Positions 60,698 through 64,000 of a DNA stretch of 64,000 nt are shown one piece after another. The DNA is taken from the NCBI GenBank assembly GCA_000403255.2, contig KE159571.1, positions 468,111-532,110 of the forward strand, given 5' to 3'. The notes under the pieces were generated by a model. That model worked only from the letters and a program-made list of their open reading frames with translations. It did no database searches and was not told the origin of the DNA. Source of the stretch: Lachnospiraceae bacterium 3-1. Its GTDB lineage: Bacteria; Bacillota; Clostridia; Lachnospirales; Lachnospiraceae. Made by a program: the position numbers and the translations under genes. Numbering within the stretch: position 1 is the stretch's first letter; each line of letters starts with the position of its first letter.

Positions 60698-62437
60698 TCA
60701 GCGTTCCTCCTCTCCGTTTTCCATCATTTCCTGGCAGAATGGGTCGGAAGCCAGGACTTCATCCCGTTCCCCAAAGGACTGCACCCTGCCGTCTCGGAGG
60801 ACGATCAGATAGTCCGCGTTGCGTATAGTTTGGGCGTCATGCGCCACATAGACCACAGTCTTTCCCGCCATAACCTGCCGGATGCTGGCCCATACGCCCG
60901 CCTTGCCGTCGATGTCCATAGCGGCGGTAGCCTCATCCAACAGCAGGCAGTCCGGCTTTTTCAGCAAGGCGTGGGCCACGGAAAACCGCTGCCGCTGCCC
61001 GCCGGAGAGACTGGCGCCGCTCTCACCCACCGGGGCGTCGTATCCCATAGGCTGGCGGCGGACATAGTCCAGGATGCCCACGGCGGCGCAGGCCTCGTCC
61101 AGTTCTTCATCCGATGGGATCCGGCTCAGGCCGTGAAGCAGATTGTCCCGGATGGTTCCGGCGTACATGACGCTCTCTTGGGTCACGTATCCCAAAGCGC
61201 GGCGGAAGCTTGCCAGGGAATACTCCGACGTATCCTTTCCTCCAATCTGTACCGACCCGCCGTCCAGGGGATAGAGACGGTCGATCAGGTTCAGGAGCGT
61301 CGTCTTCCCAGACCCGGATGGCCCGACGACGGCGGTGATCCGTCCTGCGGGAATATCCAGGTCCAACCCCTGGAACAGCGGCTTGGCACCGAAGGAGAAA
61401 TCTACCTTTTCAAAATGGATTCCTCCGGCGGGGGAGCCCATAGTATTTCCCACACCCAAATCCTCGGAATGCTCTGCCATAATCTGGCTCACCCGGTCCA
61501 CCGCCCCCTGGGCGCACTTGAAGGAGGTCCAGTAGCCGCAGTAACCGCTGAGGATGCTGGTGAGCTGAACGGCGAAGCCATAATAGGCGATCCATTCTGT
61601 CAGGCTCAGCGTGCCGGAGGCATAATAGCCCCTGCCTACCAGGATAATAACGATAGTTTGCAGCACCCCGGCAATAGCCTGGATAGGCACTGCCAAGCCG
61701 GTAATCCAGATGTTCATCCCGGCGGCGCGGTAGCTTGCCTTCATTCGTTCTTCCCCGGTACCGGATTCCTTTGTTTCGGTGCCCATGGACTTGATGAGCA
61801 TCAGGTTATTGGTCCGCTCCGCTATGGAGGCCGTCAGCTCGGCATTGCGGCGGTTAATGAGATCCTGCACGCCGAATTGCAGCCTGCCCAGGATAAAGCT
61901 GATAAGGATATTCACCGGCAGCGCCACCACCAGGGACCACATCAAAGCTCCATCATAGCTGGAAACCTTCAGGAGAATGACGAAGCTGGCATAGGCGGTG
62001 GTGAATATGGGGATGAACACCTTCATAACCAGATTACTGATGCTGGAAATATCGGTAGTGATACGGCTGAGCAGTTCCTTAGGGTTATTATTTTCATAGA
62101 ACCACAGGGGCAGGCTCACCGTCTTGCGCCAGACCATCCGGCGCAGATTCCGGTCCATGCGGGCTTCACAGAGGTTATTGATGAGTCCGGAAACAGAACT
62201 CAGAACCAAGGAAAGGATCTGATAGAAAAAGTAAGGCAGCACCACAGCGGTCAGACCCACGTTTCCGGCGAAGAGGGCGGCGCTGTATTCAGTAGTGTTA
62301 ACGCCCACCTTGGCAATGACGGCGCTGGCTGCCAGGTAGCCGATGATCCATAGGTAGGGCAAATCCGCCTTGCCCAGCATGGAGAAGAAGCGGCGGAAGT
62401 TGCCGTAATTTTTTCGAAAAATTGCGTTTGTTTCCAT
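60698..62437 (-). CDS. ABC exporter half-transporter (permease-ATPase fusion) 2
   Basis: 579 residues. Membrane domain (~25-300: YLWIIGYLAASAVIAKVGVN, GLTAVVLPYFFYQILSLVLS, SYDGALMWSLVVALPVNILI), ATPase domain with VVGPSGSGKTTLLNLIDRLY, Q-loop GYVTQESVMYAG, signature ASLSGGQRQRFSVAHALLKK and DCLLLDEATAAMDIDGKAGV. Both Walker motifs and the catalytic Glu are intact. GAAGGAGAAACC precedes the ATG. First of the exporter pair; transcription probably continues to the LytTR gene. Confidence 0.9.
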   Translation of the reverse strand: METNAIFRKNYGNFRRFFSMLGKADLPYLWIIGYLAASAVIAKVGVNTTEYSAALFAGNVGLTAVVLPYFFYQILSLVLSSVSGLINNLCEARMDRNLRRMVWRKTVSLPLWFYENNNPKELLSRITTDISSISNLVMKVFIPIFTTAYASFVILLKVSSYDGALMWSLVVALPVNILISFILGRLQFGVQDLINRRNAELTASIAERTNNLMLIKSMGTETKESGTGEERMKASYRAAGMNIWITGLAVPIQAIAGVLQTIVIILVGRGYYASGTLSLTEWIAYYGFAVQLTSILSGYCGYWTSFKCAQGAVDRVSQIMAEHSEDLGVGNTMGSPAGGIHFEKVDFSFGAKPLFQGLDLDIPAGRITAVVGPSGSGKTTLLNLIDRLYPLDGGSVQIGGKDTSEYSLASFRRALGYVTQESVMYAGTIRDNLLHGLSRIPSDEELDEACAAVGILDYVRRQPMGYDAPVGESGASLSGGQRQRFSVAHALLKKPDCLLLDEATAAMDIDGKAGVWASIRQVMAGKTVVYVAHDAQTIRNADYLIVLRDGRVQSFGERDEVLASDPFCQEMMENGEEER

Positions 62438-62522
62438 TGGTTTCTCCTTCCTCGTATATACTTTTCAGAGAAACGCCCCTGCCCCATCCCACAAAGGACA
62501 GGGTAGGGGCGTTCATATGTTC

Positions 62523-63002
62523 TTACTTCCCGGAAAGCCCTTGGAAATCAGCCATGACGGCATCTTTCTGGGCGTACCCATCCCCAAAGGCGATGGCGAA
62601 GCTGCCGTTATGGGCAGCGGTTTCCAGGACGGCAGCGCCGCCCATATAGACGACCGTGCCGCCGTTCATGGCAAGGTTCTGGAAACAGTTGGTATACGCT
62701 TCGGAGGGAGCAGCAGCGTCCCACCACATCAGCCACAGCCCGTCATAATCCTGGGCCTTGTCAGCAAAGGGGGCGAAGGGGATCTCCCCGTCGGTGTTGT
62801 CCGTGAGATAGCCCTCGGTAGTGAGCATGTCCACCGGAGAGGAATCCTTGGAAATATAGCCCTTAGCAGTCAGGTATTCCACCATTTCATCATATGTACA
62901 GGTTTCCGGGTCAACGGCCTTTGCGCCGCCGCAGGCGGTTAGGCCGCATAAGAGAACAAGCGCCAACAGGGCGCAGAGGGTACGTTTTGCAGCGTATTTC
63001 AT
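62523..63002 (-). CDS. small lipoprotein, possible relative of the exported protein at 58448
   Basis: 159 residues from ATG 63002 (GGGAGG ten bases upstream). The signal RTLCALLALVLLCGLTACGG contains the lipobox LTAC. Mature part: CTYDEMVEYLTAKGYISKDS, LWLMWWDAAAPSEAYTNCFQ, GGTVVYMGGAAVLETAAHNG. The design parallels the protein at 58448, and the two flank the ABC exporter pair, so a duplicated accessory protein is likely. Possible ligand capture or immunity role is inference. A GC-rich hairpin-like stretch lies between this gene and the exporter genes. Confidence 0.75.
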   Translation of the reverse strand: MKYAAKRTLCALLALVLLCGLTACGGAKAVDPETCTYDEMVEYLTAKGYISKDSSPVDMLTTEGYLTDNTDGEIPFAPFADKAQDYDGLWLMWWDAAAPSEAYTNCFQNLAMNGGTVVYMGGAAVLETAAHNGSFAIAFGDGYAQKDAVMADFQGLSGK

Positions 63003-63107
63003 GGAATAAGTCCTCCCTTTTATAAGTAAATGTATCATATCACATCCGCGGTCCCTGGAAAAGGGCGCGTGTCGATTTTGTCCGAAAAGGCGATTGATCT
63101 GTCTGTA

Positions 63108-63425
63108 TTACGCATACATGTACTGGGCGATCACATCCTTCACCGCCTGGGGCTGCATCACGCCCACATGGCTGTCAACCAGCTTGCCATCCTTATAGAA
63201 GTGGATGGTGGGAACGGCGGTAATGCCGTACTCTTCCGCAATTTCCGGGTTCTCGGTGGTGTTGAGTTTAACGATGTTCAGGAATGGGATCTCCGCCTCG
63301 ATGTCCTCCAGGATTTTGGAAAACAGCTTGCAGGGAACGCAGGTGGTACCATAAAAATCGGCAATCACGAAATCTTCGCTGATCAGCTCCTTAAAATTGC
63401 TCTTGTCTGCGTTTTGAATCGACAT
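63108..63425 (-). CDS. thioredoxin-fold protein with CVPC active site
   Basis: 105 residues, full thioredoxin length: FVIADFYGTTCVPCKLFSKI, EIPFLNIVKLNTTENPEIAE, then YGITAVPTIHFYKDGKLVD with the cis-Pro. The active site is CVPC (Cys29, Cys32) and the usual Trp before it is Thr, which should raise reactivity differences from housekeeping CGPC thioredoxin. Cytoplasmic. It lies between the partial gene and the lipoprotein gene on the same strand. AAAGGAGGAACC precedes the ATG by four bases. Confidence 0.9.
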   Translation of the reverse strand: MSIQNADKSNFKELISEDFVIADFYGTTCVPCKLFSKILEDIEAEIPFLNIVKLNTTENPEIAEEYGITAVPTIHFYKDGKLVDSHVGVMQPQAVKDVIAQYMYA

Positions 63426-63439
63426 GATGGGTTCCTCCT

Positions 63440-64000
63440 TTAATAAAATTTTCTGATGTATTCTTTCAGTACCGTATAGGCGTGTCCAGCGTACTCGTTG
63501 AAGATAAAGCTATCATAGGGGTTGGCTTCCCGGGCGTTCTCCTCGGAGACGTGCCAGGATCTGACATAGTCTGCGATAAATTCCCTATACTCCGCTTCCC
63601 TCACCCGGAAGCCGTCGTTTTCGGCGTACTGGCAGCCTAGCAGATAGTGGCAGAGCTTGTCCCAACCGTCGTATTGCAGCATGGCCACCAGCTCGTGGTA
63701 GCTCTTCACCGGAATACGTCCCTTGAACTGCTCCGGGGTCATCTTCTCCAGGACCATGCCCTCCTGGTGGCACAGCTTCCGGCAGCGCTCCAGCTCCCGG
63801 TTGATGGCTTCCGCCCAGTCCTCCCGGTCCAGGACAAATTCCGAGCCACTGATGACCTCCCGCATAAGGTAGTTCAGTGCATCGTAGGAATCTTCCTGGA
63901 ACGCGGCCGCCTTCTGCTGCTCCAGCAGGTACGTCCGATACGCTGCAACGGTGTGCACACCCTCCAGCCCCAGCTTCTCCACCATTTCATCCCTGGGTTC
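63440..64000 (-). CDS. unidentified protein, 5' end beyond the window
   Basis: The frame is open to the window edge (reading EPRDEM before VEKLGLEGVHTVAAYR), so the start may lie outside; the ATG at 63985 lacks a visible ribosome-binding site. At least 181 residues, helical and rich in Tyr, Glu and Leu: QEDSYDALNYLMREVISGSE, WAEAINRELERCRKLCHQEG, YDGWDKLCHYLLGCQYAEND. It contains several Cys but no CxxxCxxC. I do not recognise it. It precedes the thioredoxin gene by 15 bp and is probably cotranscribed. Confidence 0.6.
   Translation of the reverse strand, partial: EPRDEMVEKLGLEGVHTVAAYRTYLLEQQKAAAFQEDSYDALNYLMREVISGSEFVLDREDWAEAINRELERCRKLCHQEGMVLEKMTPEQFKGRIPVKSYHELVAMLQYDGWDKLCHYLLGCQYAENDGFRVREAEYREFIADYVRSWHVSEENAREANPYDSFIFNEYAGHAYTVLKEYIRKFY

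Noticed and set aside
59422-62353. Two very long plus-strand open frames (468 and 557 codons) opposite the ABC exporter genes
   Set aside because: They mirror the minus-strand genes, lack domain motifs and ribosome-binding sites, and owe their length to high GC. The minus frames have complete Walker, signature and membrane features.
1-64000. tRNA or rRNA genes
   Set aside because: I looked for tRNA T-loop GGTTC-type strings with matching acceptor stems and for rRNA cores and found none I could support; GGTTC at 15369-15374 belongs to the palindromic element.

Overview
The window looks like a chromosomal accessory region of a low-GC anaerobic gut Firmicute of the Lachnospiraceae (Roseburia / Agathobacter / Blautia type). 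The basis is AT-rich codon use, Firmicute ribosome-binding sites, a Bacillus-type SOS box, mobile-element proteins typical of that family (YodL, DUF4316, DUF3849, TTRAP, DUF6061) and a maltose-type ABC / GH13 operon. Genus cannot be fixed from sequence alone. No rRNA, tRNA or CRISPR array was seen. About 6.4 kb at the right end (from ~57.66 kb) is clearly GC-richer and reads like DNA from another donor, possibly an Oscillospiraceae-type genome.

Layout. 0-7.3 kb: an IS701-like element, a decayed EAL gene, a membrane diguanylate cyclase, a DUF7662 gene, then a mosaic of gene ends (zinc ribbon, ParA, a Walker A piece, an ECF S-component). 7.4-14.8 kb: a LacI-family regulator, a nonsense-mutated IS256 element with clear target duplications, and a sugar operon (binding lipoprotein, two permeases, GH13 alpha-glucosidase) behind a good promoter and palindromic operators. 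15-19.9 kb: an FMN riboswitch with no riboflavin gene behind it, a folded palindromic element, and a small SOS-like island (XRE, S24 repressor, Y-family polymerase behind an SOS box, broken LexA-type HTH gene). 20-21.5 kb: an IS110 element with a probable bridge-RNA region. 21.6-29.9 kb: cargo and relaxosome of a conjugative/mobilizable element (LPD/YodL-type proteins, TTRAP, Rpn-type nuclease, MobC, frameshifted relaxase, oriT). 30-34.2 kb: a circular bacteriocin precursor of the amylocyclicin/uberolysin type, whose downstream genes are broken by a frameshift and an IS4-family element, followed by other decayed small genes and an IS630 remnant.

34.2-49.6 kb: a self-contained integrative mobilizable element bounded by a 17-bp direct repeat (one mismatch). 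It carries a tyrosine integrase, an XRE regulator, an excisionase, iteron-like repeats, an oriT and a MobV relaxase. Its cargo is a defence-like island: an AlbA/HATPase/wHTH regulator under a perfect 19-bp inverted repeat, type III Mod and Res, and an unrecognised 1,223-residue protein ending in a PD-(D/E)XK-like motif. 50-55 kb: a truncated thioester/pilin-like adhesin, a second Rpn-family nuclease and a second, intact MobC-relaxase-oriT module; its oriT core matches the first at 64 of 65 bases. 55.2-57.5 kb: an AraC / GPH-transporter / GH78 sugar operon in which all three genes have lost internal or terminal segments. 57.66-64 kb: the GC-rich cassette, with a LytTR regulator whose receiver lacks the phosphorylatable Asp, two ABC exporter half-transporters, two small secreted proteins of similar design, a CVPC thioredoxin and a gene cut by the window edge.

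At least five otherwise full-looking genes are disrupted by one-base deletions, four of them in homopolymers. This could be real decay or residual assembly indels, and it affects how the pseudogene calls should be read.
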